A stretch of 64,000 nt of DNA from Meishania litoralis (GTDB lineage: Bacteria; Bacteroidota; Bacteroidia; Flavobacteriales; Flavobacteriaceae). Shown here one piece after another: positions 42,152-50,344 of this stretch. The notes under the pieces were generated by a model. The model saw only the letters and a list, made by a program, of their open reading frames with translations. It made no database searches and was not told the origin of the DNA. The DNA is taken from positions 868,001-932,000 of the forward strand of contig NZ_JBHFPV010000002.1 in the NCBI RefSeq assembly GCF_042611095.1. Reading direction: 5' to 3'. Numbering within the stretch: position 1 is the first letter of the stretch; the number at the start of each line of letters is the position of its first letter. The position numbers were made by a program, and so were the translations under genes.

Positions 42152-43531
42152 ATGAAAAAAGATACATTCAACCTAGATCGCCGCAATTTTATCAAAGGCA
42201 CATCGGCCGCTATGTTATTCTCGACCTTTAGCGCCTATGGGTTTGATCTGACCAATGAAGACAAACCGATTCGGGTAGGGTTGATCGGTACGGGATGGTA
42301 CGGCACGAGCGATCTTTTTAAATTGATTCAGGTTGCCAATGTCAATGTAGTGTCGCTTTGTGACGTCGACAGTAAATTTTTGAACGAAGTGGCAGTTCTT
42401 GTGTCACAGAGACAAAAATCAGGCAAGAAACCCAAGCTGTACTCCGACTACCGCAAGATGCTAGAGAAAAAAGATCTGGATATCGTGCTTATCGGAACAC
42501 CTGATCACTGGCATGCATTGCAATGCATCGCCGCGATCGAATCGGGTGCGCATGTTTATGTGCAAAAACCTATCAGTGTTGATGTTATTGAAGGGGAGGC
42601 CATGGTCGCGGCGGCAAGAAAACATAACAAGGTAGTACAGGTGGGCACGCAGCGCAAAAGCACTCCGCACCTTATCGAGGTAAAAAAACGAATAGTCGAT
42701 GCGGGTCTTCTCGGGAAGATAAAGCATGTAGAAATGTGCTGTTATTATCATATGCGGGCCAATGGGAATCCACCCTTGGAACCCGTTCCGGATTTTTTGG
42801 ATTATGAAATGTGGACAGGTCCCGCACCTTTGCGGCCCTACGATGGGCTTCCGCATAGAAGGTGGTGGCGAACTTTTATGGAATACGGCAACGGGATAAC
42901 AGGCGACATGTGTGTACACATGTACGACACCGTGCGCTGGATGCTCAAATTGGGATGGCCAAAAAAAATAACCGCTACGGGAGGTATTTATGTGCAAACG
43001 GATGGCAAATCAAATATTGCCGATACCCAAACGGCTATTTTCGAACACGATGAACTGAACTGCGTCTGGCAACACCGAACATGGGGCACACCGGCCGATC
43101 CGGAATATCCCTGGTCATTCAAATTATATGGTGAAAAGGGAACACTGTCGGGAAGCACGATGCAAGCCGATTTTGTACCTTTCGACAAAGATGCCGAACC
43201 CATACATTTCGATGTACTCTACGAAAAAGAACAATACCCCGAAGATCTTATAGAAAAGGACAATGAGTTGAATGCCGCCCCGGCAACTCGACGACATATG
43301 CGCAACTTTTTAGCGGCCATAGAAAATGGAACCCGTCCCGTAGCCGATATCGAAGAAGGTCATATCTCAACGGCAAGCTGTATTTTGGCCAACTTATCAA
43401 TGGAGTTGGGGCGACCCCTTTCATATGACCCAAAAACAAGAACGGTTATCGACGATCCCGAAGCCACGAAACTGCTTCAAAGAGAATATCGCGGGCCTTG
43501 GGAACATCCACACCCTGATCAGTTTAGTTAG
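42152..43531 (+). CDS. Gfo/Idh/MocA family oxidoreductase with Tat signal
   Basis: 459 residues from the ATG at 42152, giving the Tat motif LDRRNFIKGTSA; a TTG start 69 bp upstream is rejected. Rossmann domain GLIGTGWYGTSDLFKL, EKP-type loop VYVQKPISVDV (Lys in QKP), and GTQRKSTPHL typical of the Bacteroidota secreted group. These enzymes redox-modify sugars, often at C3, with bound NAD. It lies 14 bp before the fusion gene but the pairing looks accidental; a link to the GMC operon 2.5 kb away is a plausible keto-sugar route. Confidence 0.9.
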   Translation: MKKDTFNLDRRNFIKGTSAAMLFSTFSAYGFDLTNEDKPIRVGLIGTGWYGTSDLFKLIQVANVNVVSLCDVDSKFLNEVAVLVSQRQKSGKKPKLYSDYRKMLEKKDLDIVLIGTPDHWHALQCIAAIESGAHVYVQKPISVDVIEGEAMVAAARKHNKVVQVGTQRKSTPHLIEVKKRIVDAGLLGKIKHVEMCCYYHMRANGNPPLEPVPDFLDYEMWTGPAPLRPYDGLPHRRWWRTFMEYGNGITGDMCVHMYDTVRWMLKLGWPKKITATGGIYVQTDGKSNIADTQTAIFEHDELNCVWQHRTWGTPADPEYPWSFKLYGEKGTLSGSTMQADFVPFDKDAEPIHFDVLYEKEQYPEDLIEKDNELNAAPATRRHMRNFLAAIENGTRPVADIEEGHISTASCILANLSMELGRPLSYDPKTRTVIDDPEATKLLQREYRGPWEHPHPDQFS

Positions 43532-43545
43532 TTCTTAGAATCTCA

Positions 43546-46500
43546 ATGCCAGACGCTTACAATAATCTTCAAATAACGACCGAAATGGCCGAGAATATCG
43601 TTCTCGAACATTTTGGCATGAATTGTGGCGCGACGGCCCTCCCAGGTGAAATCGATTTCAATTTCAGGATAAAGGCCAAGGTCGGAAAAGACTACATACT
43701 TAAGATATCAAGGCCTGGAGAAGACGATGACTATCTTGACTTTCAACAAAAACTGCTGCTATATATCGCGGATAACGGAGAAAACCTAATCGCTCCAAAA
43801 GTTGTTAGCGATCTTCAAGAAAATGTGATAACCACGATTACCGATGCGCATGGAAAAAGCAGAAAAGTACGTCTGCTCACATGGGTATCAGGTCGTTTGT
43901 GGAGTACGGTAAATCCTCAACTCGACGATTTGAGGAAAAGTTTGGGCGAACATTGTGGCAAACTGACCAAAGCGCTACAGGGCTTCGATCACCCGCAGGC
44001 CCATAGAGAATTCGATTGGGACATCGCCCAATCACTTTGGACCAAAAACCATTTGAATTTGTTCAAAGGAAAGGAAAAAGACCTTATCCTATTCTATCAA
44101 CAGACATTCGAAGCGTTACAAAAATCGTATTCAAAACTAAGAAAAGGCGTTGTGCATAACGATGCCAATGACAATAATATCATCGTTTCAGACGCGTTGA
44201 TCCACCCACATGTCGTAACGACCATCGATTATGGCGATTCTTGCCATACCCAGGTTATAAATGATCTTGCCGTTGCCTGCGCCTATGGTATTATGGGCCA
44301 TAACAATCCTCTAGAGGCTTCTTTGTCGATAGTGAAAGGTTATCACGAGCAATATGCGCTAACCGAGGGTGAAATCGAACATCTATATTGGTGCATAGCC
44401 ATGAGATTGGTTATTTCGGTCACAAAATCGGCCATTAACAAAATCAAAGAGCCCGACAACGCTTACTTGCAGATCAGTGAGCGACCTGCCTGGGAGCTCT
44501 TGATGAAATGGAAGGAAATTAGCCCTGAATTTGCGCTGTTCAGTTTTCGACAGGCTTGTGGGTTTTCAGTTCACCCCGATTCAGGGAAATTTGAAAAGTG
44601 GGCGGCGCAAAACAGATTTTCCCTTACTGATCTATTTCCAACGGTCGACAAAAACAAAGTCCATCATCTCGATTTAAGTGTTTCCAGCAAATGGATCGGC
44701 CATCGGGAGGAATTCAATGATCTGGAATTTTTTCAGTTTAAGATCGACCGGTTACAAAAAGAGTATCCCGACAGAATTCTTGCCGGAGGGTATTTAGAAC
44801 CACGGCCTTTATACACATCGACCGAATATGACAAAGTGGGGAATTCAGGTCCTGAAAGCCGCACAATTCATTTGGGCATTGATTTTTGGCTTCCTGAAAA
44901 AACGCCGGTACATGCCCTATTTGATGGTGAGGTGGTAATTGCGGTAAACGATGCCGGGGACAAGGAGTATGGCGGATTGCTAATTCTAAGGCATGAATTG
45001 GATGGCTTTGGACTTTATTCCTTATACGGCCATTTGACGGTGGCCAGTGTATCCTCTAAAAAAGTCGGCCAACGAATAAACAAAGGAGAGTGTATTGGCC
45101 ATTTGGGAAACTATCCCGAGAACGGAAACTGGGTCTCCCACCTGCATTTTCAGCTGATGCATTCGCTACTAGACAACAAAAAAGACTTTCCGGGCGTAAC
45201 CTACCCCAAACAGAAAGAGGTTTGGCAAGGGCTTTGTCCAGACCCCAACCTGCTTTTCAAATTAAAGGAATTAGCTCAAAAACAGGAAACCACCAATCAA
45301 GAGTTGATCGATTATCGCAGAAAGCATCTTGGAAAAAGTCTAAGCCTTCAATACAAAAATCCCATTAAAATAGTTCGCGGGGAGGCCCAATATTTATTGG
45401 ATCAATACGGTCAAAAATATCTGGATACCGTCAACAATGTTGCGCACGTCGGCCACGAGAATTACAAAGTCGTAAAGGCCGGGCAAGAGCAAATGGCACT
45501 GCTGAATACCAATTCGCGCTATCTTCATGATCAAATCAATATTTTGGCCCAAGAATTGTTGCAAACGCTTCCCCAAGCGCTCAATGTCGTACATTTTGTG
45601 AACTCCGGAAGTGAAGCCAACGAACTTGCCATGCGCATGGTTAAGGCCGCAACCGGACTGAAAGATATAATCGCCTCGGAAGTCGGCTACCACGGAAATA
45701 CAAACATGTGTATCGACATCAGTTCATATAAGTTCGACGGCAAAGGCGGAAAAGGAGCTCCCGAACATACACACATAATTCCTTTACCCGATGCTTTTCG
45801 CGGTAAATATAGAGGATTCGATTCGGGAAGCAAATATGCCGAAGAAGTACAGCTACAAATCGATGCCATTCATAAAAAAAATAGAAAACCCGCGGCCTTT
45901 ATCATCGAACCTATTATCAGTTGTGGCGGTCAGATCGAATTACCGAACGGCTTTTTAGATAAGGCGTATGATTACGTACGACGGGCCGGCGGCCTTTGTA
46001 TTTCAGATGAAGTTCAAGTAGGTTGCGGACGTATGGGAAAAACCTTTTGGGGCTTTCAACTTTACGATGTCGTGCCCGACATTATTACGATGGGTAAACC
46101 CTTGGGCAATGGACACCCGCTAGCCGCTGTAGTCTGCACCCAAGAGGTAGCGGAAAAATTCGCAAACGGAATGGAATATTTCAACACCTTTGGTGGTAAT
46201 CCGGTGTCATGCGCGATCGGAAGCGCAGTTCTGCAAACGGTAAAAAATGAAGGACTTCGTAAAAATGCCCAATTGGTCGGGGAGTTTCTAAAGGTTGAGT
46301 TGAAAGCCTTGGCCGAAGAGTTTCCGATAATAGGTGATGTACGTGGGCAAGGACTATTTCTCGGTATAGAGTTGGTAGATTCAAAAAAGAACCCCCTACC
46401 CGATCAAACCGATTATCTGGTGGATCGAATGAAGGACCACCATGTTTTAATGAGCATCGACGGCCCCGACCATAACGTTTTGAAAATCAAACCCCCGTTG

Positions 46501-46587
46501 GTCTTTACCCAAGAAAATGCCCGGGAACTATTATGCTATCTTAAGAAAATATTGGCGGAGGATTTTATGAAAAGTTGGGTGGATTGA
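43546..46587 (+). CDS. Trifunctional fusion: APH-type kinase, M23 peptidase domain, class III aminotransferase
   Basis: 1013 residues, no signal peptide. Residues about 1-360: aminoglycoside-phosphotransferase-like kinase with GVVHNDANDNNIIV catalytic loop and TIDYGDS. About 440-590: LytM/M23 domain with HLGIDFW and HLHFQLM zinc motifs. About 610-1010: class III PLP aminotransferase fold, FVNSGSEANELAMRM and Lys in DIITMGKPLGNGHP. The kinase and the lyase halves correspond to human hydroxylysine kinase and the AGXT2L-type ammoniophospholyases, which act in sequence on 5-hydroxylysine (or, for ETNPPL, phosphoethanolamine). The buried peptidase domain is unexplained. Probable role: catabolism of a phosphorylated amino alcohol such as hydroxylysine. 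Confidence 0.88.
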   Translation: MPDAYNNLQITTEMAENIVLEHFGMNCGATALPGEIDFNFRIKAKVGKDYILKISRPGEDDDYLDFQQKLLLYIADNGENLIAPKVVSDLQENVITTITDAHGKSRKVRLLTWVSGRLWSTVNPQLDDLRKSLGEHCGKLTKALQGFDHPQAHREFDWDIAQSLWTKNHLNLFKGKEKDLILFYQQTFEALQKSYSKLRKGVVHNDANDNNIIVSDALIHPHVVTTIDYGDSCHTQVINDLAVACAYGIMGHNNPLEASLSIVKGYHEQYALTEGEIEHLYWCIAMRLVISVTKSAINKIKEPDNAYLQISERPAWELLMKWKEISPEFALFSFRQACGFSVHPDSGKFEKWAAQNRFSLTDLFPTVDKNKVHHLDLSVSSKWIGHREEFNDLEFFQFKIDRLQKEYPDRILAGGYLEPRPLYTSTEYDKVGNSGPESRTIHLGIDFWLPEKTPVHALFDGEVVIAVNDAGDKEYGGLLILRHELDGFGLYSLYGHLTVASVSSKKVGQRINKGECIGHLGNYPENGNWVSHLHFQLMHSLLDNKKDFPGVTYPKQKEVWQGLCPDPNLLFKLKELAQKQETTNQELIDYRRKHLGKSLSLQYKNPIKIVRGEAQYLLDQYGQKYLDTVNNVAHVGHENYKVVKAGQEQMALLNTNSRYLHDQINILAQELLQTLPQALNVVHFVNSGSEANELAMRMVKAATGLKDIIASEVGYHGNTNMCIDISSYKFDGKGGKGAPEHTHIIPLPDAFRGKYRGFDSGSKYAEEVQLQIDAIHKKNRKPAAFIIEPIISCGGQIELPNGFLDKAYDYVRRAGGLCISDEVQVGCGRMGKTFWGFQLYDVVPDIITMGKPLGNGHPLAAVVCTQEVAEKFANGMEYFNTFGGNPVSCAIGSAVLQTVKNEGLRKNAQLVGEFLKVELKALAEEFPIIGDVRGQGLFLGIELVDSKKNPLPDQTDYLVDRMKDHHVLMSIDGPDHNVLKIKPPLVFTQENARELLCYLKKILAEDFMKSWVD

Positions 46588-46626
46588 TTGATTTACCAAC
46601 CTTTCGTCAAAACTTGATTGCACAAA

Positions 46627-46656
46627 AAAGCCTGTAAACGTTTGTTTACAGGCTTT
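46627..46656 (+). terminator. Rho-independent terminator of the fusion gene
   Basis: Stem AAAGCCTGTAAAC / GTTTACAGGCTTT, 4-nt loop, 39 bp after the stop codon. Confidence 0.85.
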
Positions 46657-46888
46657 AAAGCTAAAGTCGGGGTGGCAGCATGCCGCGTATCGTTACAAAT
46701 AATTGATTTTCAGTATTTTGATTGTACTTGTCTAAATCAAATCCCTTTATGGACACTCGATTTATAAGTAACTTCAGAACGTATTGATTGTGTGTTGTCT
46801 ACAAGCCAAAATTACAAAGTAAATCGATATCATCGAATATTATAAAAGTCCAAGATTACCTTTGTGCAATCATGTGTAGTAAATATGC
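46657..46888. other. Gap with possible tRNA 3'-end remnant; start of AT-rich accessory region
   Basis: AGTCGGGGTGGCAG (46665-46678) equals the antisense 3' end of many tRNAs (acceptor/T-stem, reverse complement CTGCCACCCCGACT) but the rest of the tRNA is absent. Integrase target sites often have this look. No other gene seen in these 230 bp. From here rightwards the sequence is more AT-rich. Confidence 0.4.
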
Positions 46889-47119
46889 CTACCAAGTGTT
46901 GTTCTCAAAGTAAAATATTGTCTTATAAAAAGTTCCTTTTACAATCCCCTCAACATATAAGATATCAGGAAACCTGATATCTAAAGTTTTAATCGAATAG
47001 TAATAAATGGAATTAACCCAGTATATCCAATTAATATCCGTTTCTTTATCAAACTTAACAGACCATCCACGAGAATTGAGCCAGTCTTGAAATAAAAAGA
47101 GAGCCCTCTCTATTGTCAT
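46889..47119 (-). CDS. Hypothetical 76-residue protein
   Basis: Sequence has a protein-like composition (MTIERALFLFQDWLNSRGW..., many Tyr, Phe, Ile, few repeats) and beta-strand-rich end YFENNTW. No homology recognised; no operon partner. It may be a small immunity or stress protein of the accessory region. Confidence 0.45.
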   Translation of the reverse strand: MTIERALFLFQDWLNSRGWSVKFDKETDINWIYWVNSIYYYSIKTLDIRFPDILYVEGIVKGTFYKTIFYFENNTW

Positions 47120-47317
47120 TTTCCAATTATCACTAGGGGTCCATTCTAAGCTATTTTTTTGAAGGTTTCAACATTAACGCACCAAATACCGTAGAGGCTT
47201 GCATTACCCCCTTGGTCAAATCAATTGGCAAAATCGAAATTTTACAAAGGAACGACCCCAAAGGCAGCTGAAACCTAATTAACGTCGGAAGTTCGTTACG
47301 ATTAAACACCAAATACC

Positions 47318-48184
47318 ATGAGGCCACTTTCAATAGCAAAACAAGTTACCAATAGGGATGGTGAATCACTTAAAAGATATCTAGTTGATGTAAGCCGTAT
47401 CCCAATGATTACAGAAGATGAAGAAGTCGAATTAGCGATTCTTATAAGAAATGGCGACAATTTGGCCCTTGAAAAGTTGGTCAATTCCAATTTAAGATTT
47501 GTTATATCGGTGGCCAAACAATATCAAGGTCGGGGTTTGAAATTACTCGATTTGATAAATGAGGGAAATCTTGGATTGGTTAGGGCCGCAACCCGATTCG
47601 ATGAAACCCGAGGGTTTAAATTCATTTCCTATGCCGTTTGGTGGATACGCCAGGGGATACTTCAGGCGTTGACAGAAACTACAAGAATGGTGAGATTGCC
47701 TTTGAACAAAATAAGCGTGATCAACAAGATAACCAAAGCCTCCTCCAATTTTGAACAGATTCACCAAAGACTGCCGTATGCTGAAGAAATCTCGGAACTG
47801 ATTGACGTTTCCCTTGCTGAGGTCCAACTCTGCATGAAACACTCCATGTGGCCCAAGTCAATGGATGAAACATTAAATACCGAGAGTGACAACTTCACGT
47901 TGTATGAAGTTTTAAGTTCGGGCAATTTGGATAACCCTGAAAAGGGCCTTATTGAAAATTCATTAAGGACAGAATTGGAGGGGTTGCTCAATATCCTTTC
48001 AGATCGTGAGGCCTACGTGATCAAGAAGTATTATGGCATCGGCGCCAATAAAGCAATGGGAATGGAGGAAATTGCCTACCAACTGGGCATTACGAAGGAA
48101 CGGATAAGACAGATAAAAACGAGGGCATTGTTACGTTTAAGGAAATCCTCAAAATGCGATTTCCTTAAGGAATATTTGGAATAG
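47318..48184 (+). CDS. RNA polymerase sigma factor, RpoD-like group (second copy)
   Basis: 288 residues with region 1.2 (VSRIPMITEDEEVELAILI), region 2 (NLRFVISVAKQYQGRGLKLLDLI, ETRGFKFISYAVWWIRQGI), region 3 and region 4 HTH (GMEEIAYQLGITKERIRQIK). The housekeeping Bacteroidota RpoD has the same length but a strictly conserved sequence (GLSLPDLINEG..., ...); here region 2.2 reads LKLLDLINEGNLGLVRAATRF and region 3.1 is much diverged (SSNFEQIHQRLPYAEEISEL). It is thus probably a group 2 alternative sigma factor, as in stress or biofilm programmes of Flavobacteria. Confidence 0.88.
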   Translation: MRPLSIAKQVTNRDGESLKRYLVDVSRIPMITEDEEVELAILIRNGDNLALEKLVNSNLRFVISVAKQYQGRGLKLLDLINEGNLGLVRAATRFDETRGFKFISYAVWWIRQGILQALTETTRMVRLPLNKISVINKITKASSNFEQIHQRLPYAEEISELIDVSLAEVQLCMKHSMWPKSMDETLNTESDNFTLYEVLSSGNLDNPEKGLIENSLRTELEGLLNILSDREAYVIKKYYGIGANKAMGMEEIAYQLGITKERIRQIKTRALLRLRKSSKCDFLKEYLE

Positions 48185-48472
48185 GTTCTGTTTTTGAATA
48201 ATTGCTTTATCACTGAGAACATATCCCATTTTAATCTTCCAATATCTTTTCTTATTGGATTCAACAGTTAAATAATGATTTGTGTTCATACATCAAAACA
48301 CCATTTATTGACTACCTTTAAAAAGGACTTACTTTCACTTTTTTCAAAGGGCATTAGAATCCTATTATTCAGGCGGAAAACCTATTTTCAATTGTCCTGG
48401 ATTTAGGATGTACAAGCTTATTTGATTTTTACGCACCAACTAAGTGACCACCTTTAGTTTTAAACGAATTAT

Positions 48473-49033
48473 ATGAGGTTATACATAAAATACATGGTCA
48501 GTCTTCGCTGTAAAATGTTGGTAAAGGAAGAATTAAAAAAGTTGGGACTGGACTACGTAATATTGAATCTGGGCATGGTTGAAACTATGGGGGAAATTAC
48601 TGATGAAAAGCGAATCCAGCTCAAGAATAATCTACTCAAGTCCGGATTGGAATTGTTGGATGATAATAGGAGTATATTAATCGAAAGAATAAAAAATGTA
48701 ATAGTTGAGATGATCCATCACAATGATGAAATTCCAAAAACAAATTATTCTGGTTATTTAAGCGAAAAATTGGGATACGACTACACCTATCTGTCGAATA
48801 CATTTTCAGAAGTGCAAGGAATCACCATACAGCATTATATTATCAAACATAAAATTGAAAAGGTAAAGGAATTGTTGCTATATAATGAGCTCAACTTAGC
48901 CGAAATAGCCCATAAGCTTCACTATAGTAGCCCAGCGCATTTGTCAAATCAATTTAAAAAAGTCACTGGCCTCACACCTTCATTCTTCAAAAAAATGAAG
49001 AAAAAAAGACAGCAAAATTTGGAAAACCTGTGA
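48473..49033 (+). CDS. AraC family transcription regulator (small)
   Basis: 186 residues. C-terminal AraC HTH pair: SGYLSEKLGYDYTYLSNTFSEVQG and LNLAEIAHKLHYSSPAHLSNQFKK followed by VTGLTPSFFKKMKKKR. The N-terminal 80 residues are helical without a cupin, so the ligand-sensing domain is reduced or missing. The cupin protein encoded at 49775 could act with it. Similar small AraC proteins occur in mobile stress islands of Flavobacteria. Confidence 0.88.
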   Translation: MRLYIKYMVSLRCKMLVKEELKKLGLDYVILNLGMVETMGEITDEKRIQLKNNLLKSGLELLDDNRSILIERIKNVIVEMIHHNDEIPKTNYSGYLSEKLGYDYTYLSNTFSEVQGITIQHYIIKHKIEKVKELLLYNELNLAEIAHKLHYSSPAHLSNQFKKVTGLTPSFFKKMKKKRQQNLENL

Positions 49034-49138
49034 TATATGTAAGGACCACAAATATTTATATAGCAAAATTCCCGTGGTTCTGTCGCATCTTTGCCTACTG
49101 TTATGATGTTAACGAACAGGACTAAATACACAACATGT

Positions 49139-49294
49139 ATGGACATATTCGAAAAGAACAATTTGGTTTACGGTATTCTTAAAAAAATAAGAGATGTCTT
49201 TAGGCCTGTATTCGATAATACAAGCAAAGAAACTGCAAGATGGAAGGAATTGGAGAAAAACCTTCAACCCGATCTGATCAAAATCAGAAAGTGA
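49139..49294 (+). CDS. Hypothetical small protein
   Basis: 51 residues from MDIFEKNNLVYG; in-frame starts up to 49091 exist. Helical and charged (KKIRDVFRPVFDN, KELEKNLQPDLIK). No family recognised. It lies downstream of the AraC gene and upstream of a terminator at 49391. Confidence 0.4.
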   Translation: MDIFEKNNLVYGILKKIRDVFRPVFDNTSKETARWKELEKNLQPDLIKIRK

Positions 49295-49390
49295 CTTCGG
49301 TCAATTTCAAATACGCGGCCTGAACCATACTAGGAGAAAGAGAATTTAACTTTGTTTATTGATAAGTGCTTTTAGATTATTCAAAAGCCC

Positions 49391-49427
49391 AAAAAAGAGC
49401 AGGAACTAAAAAACACTGCTCTTTTTT
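49391..49427 (+). terminator. Rho-independent terminator
   Basis: Stem AAAAAAGAGCAG / CTGCTCTTTTTT with a 13-nt loop, ending the AraC/small ORF unit. Confidence 0.85.
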
Positions 49428-49517
49428 CATTAAAAGGCAAAAAGGGTTGGTGGTGCGGTAACCATTGTTTTTGTAAAGCAAATTTATATCGAAAGTAGCA
49501 TTGATAAATTATAGTCC

Positions 49518-49586
49518 ATGAGAAAATGCGTTATCTGTTTTGTGCTTTTATTAATAATGCTGGTGGTCGCAGTTTCACTTCCATAA
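49518..49586 (+). CDS. 22-residue hydrophobic peptide ORF
   Basis: MRKCVICFVLLLIMLVVAVS-type single membrane helix followed 20 bp later by the basic 38-residue ORF. Size and pattern resemble small toxin or regulatory membrane peptides, but the length alone is weak evidence. Confidence 0.3.
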   Translation: MRKCVICFVLLLIMLVVAVSLP

Positions 49587-49606
49587 ATCAATAAAAAATA
49601 AAAATT

Positions 49607-49723
49607 ATGTCGAGAGAAAAAGAAGGGAAACAAAAATCAGGAAAAACAGCACCATCAAGCACTCCCAAAGAGAAAAAGGCCGCCAAAAGGGCAAAACGGA
49701 ATGCCAAAAACAGAGCGGAATAG
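49607..49723 (+). CDS. 38-residue Lys/Ala-rich basic protein
   Basis: Starts MSREKEGKQKSGKTAPSS and continues with Lys/Arg-Ala clusters (KEKKAAKRAKRNAKN). Small basic proteins of this sort recur in Flavobacterial genomes. Likely binds nucleic acid; function unknown. Confidence 0.55.
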   Translation: MSREKEGKQKSGKTAPSSTPKEKKAAKRAKRNAKNRAE

Positions 49724-49774
49724 GAAAAAAAAGGCAGATGTCATATATCTTATTCATGCCATAATTGCTCAACT

Positions 49775-50104
49775 ATGGAAAAGGGCGAATTTGAAGAATC
49801 CAAGAAGTTTAACTTGGTAGATGCACTAGAGTATATTTCCAATACGATAGTTGTAAAAAACATAATGGTCGAAAACAACTGTGTCATACAGGCATTTGTA
49901 TTCGATTATGGCAAAGTGCAATCTTACGAGAAATCCCCTTTTTCACGTTTTATTCACATAATTGAGGGTAAAGCGGAAGTTGTTATCAATGATTACTCCA
50001 CCTTTATGCAAAAGGGAGACTCGATACTAATACCAGGGTATTCCACCAGCTCAATAGAAGCAAATCATAAATTCAAGATGATTTGTACTACTATTAAGAT
50101 CTAA
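49775..50104 (+). CDS. Cupin domain protein
   Basis: 109 residues with a single cupin barrel: FSRFIHIIEGKAEVVINDYSTFMQKGDSILIPGYSTSSIE. The first-motif histidines are reduced (HIIEGKAEV with one His), so it may bind a ligand rather than catalyse. It starts an apparent operon: cupin, 63-residue ORF, DUF1611, racemase, dipeptidase. Perhaps a sensor or sugar/amino-acid-binding accessory. Confidence 0.8.
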   Translation: MEKGEFEESKKFNLVDALEYISNTIVVKNIMVENNCVIQAFVFDYGKVQSYEKSPFSRFIHIIEGKAEVVINDYSTFMQKGDSILIPGYSTSSIEANHKFKMICTTIKI

Positions 50105-50140
50105 CTGTAGCGCATGAATGTATAATAGAGAAATGAAACA

Positions 50141-50332
50141 ATGGAAAAAAGGTTTGAAATAGGAGACGTGGTATGCGCGAAGGTAAAACCTTCAATTGCA
50201 CTTGTTGTACGACTGTATGCTCGCAGAATCTATTACTGTACCCTTCAGAATCAACCTAACGCTAAAGATCAGGTCTATTTTGATAGGGAATTAAAACCTT
50301 ATGAAGGAGGCACTATCCCTTCGGACACCTAA
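50141..50332 (+). CDS. Hypothetical 63-residue protein
   Basis: MEKRFEIGDVVCAKVKPSIALV... has an SH3-like beta-strand pattern (EIGDVVCAKV, RIYYCTLQNQ, VYFDRELKPYE) reminiscent of DUF2158/YodC-like small barrels, but no firm family. 36 bp after the cupin gene, 12 bp before the DUF1611 gene. Confidence 0.5.
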   Translation: MEKRFEIGDVVCAKVKPSIALVVRLYARRIYYCTLQNQPNAKDQVYFDRELKPYEGGTIPSDT

Positions 50333-50344
50333 ATAATACAACTT

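Noticed and set aside
47151..47339. Minus-strand 62-codon frame before the sigma factor
   Set aside because: Overlaps the sigma factor start and its likely promoter; weak composition.
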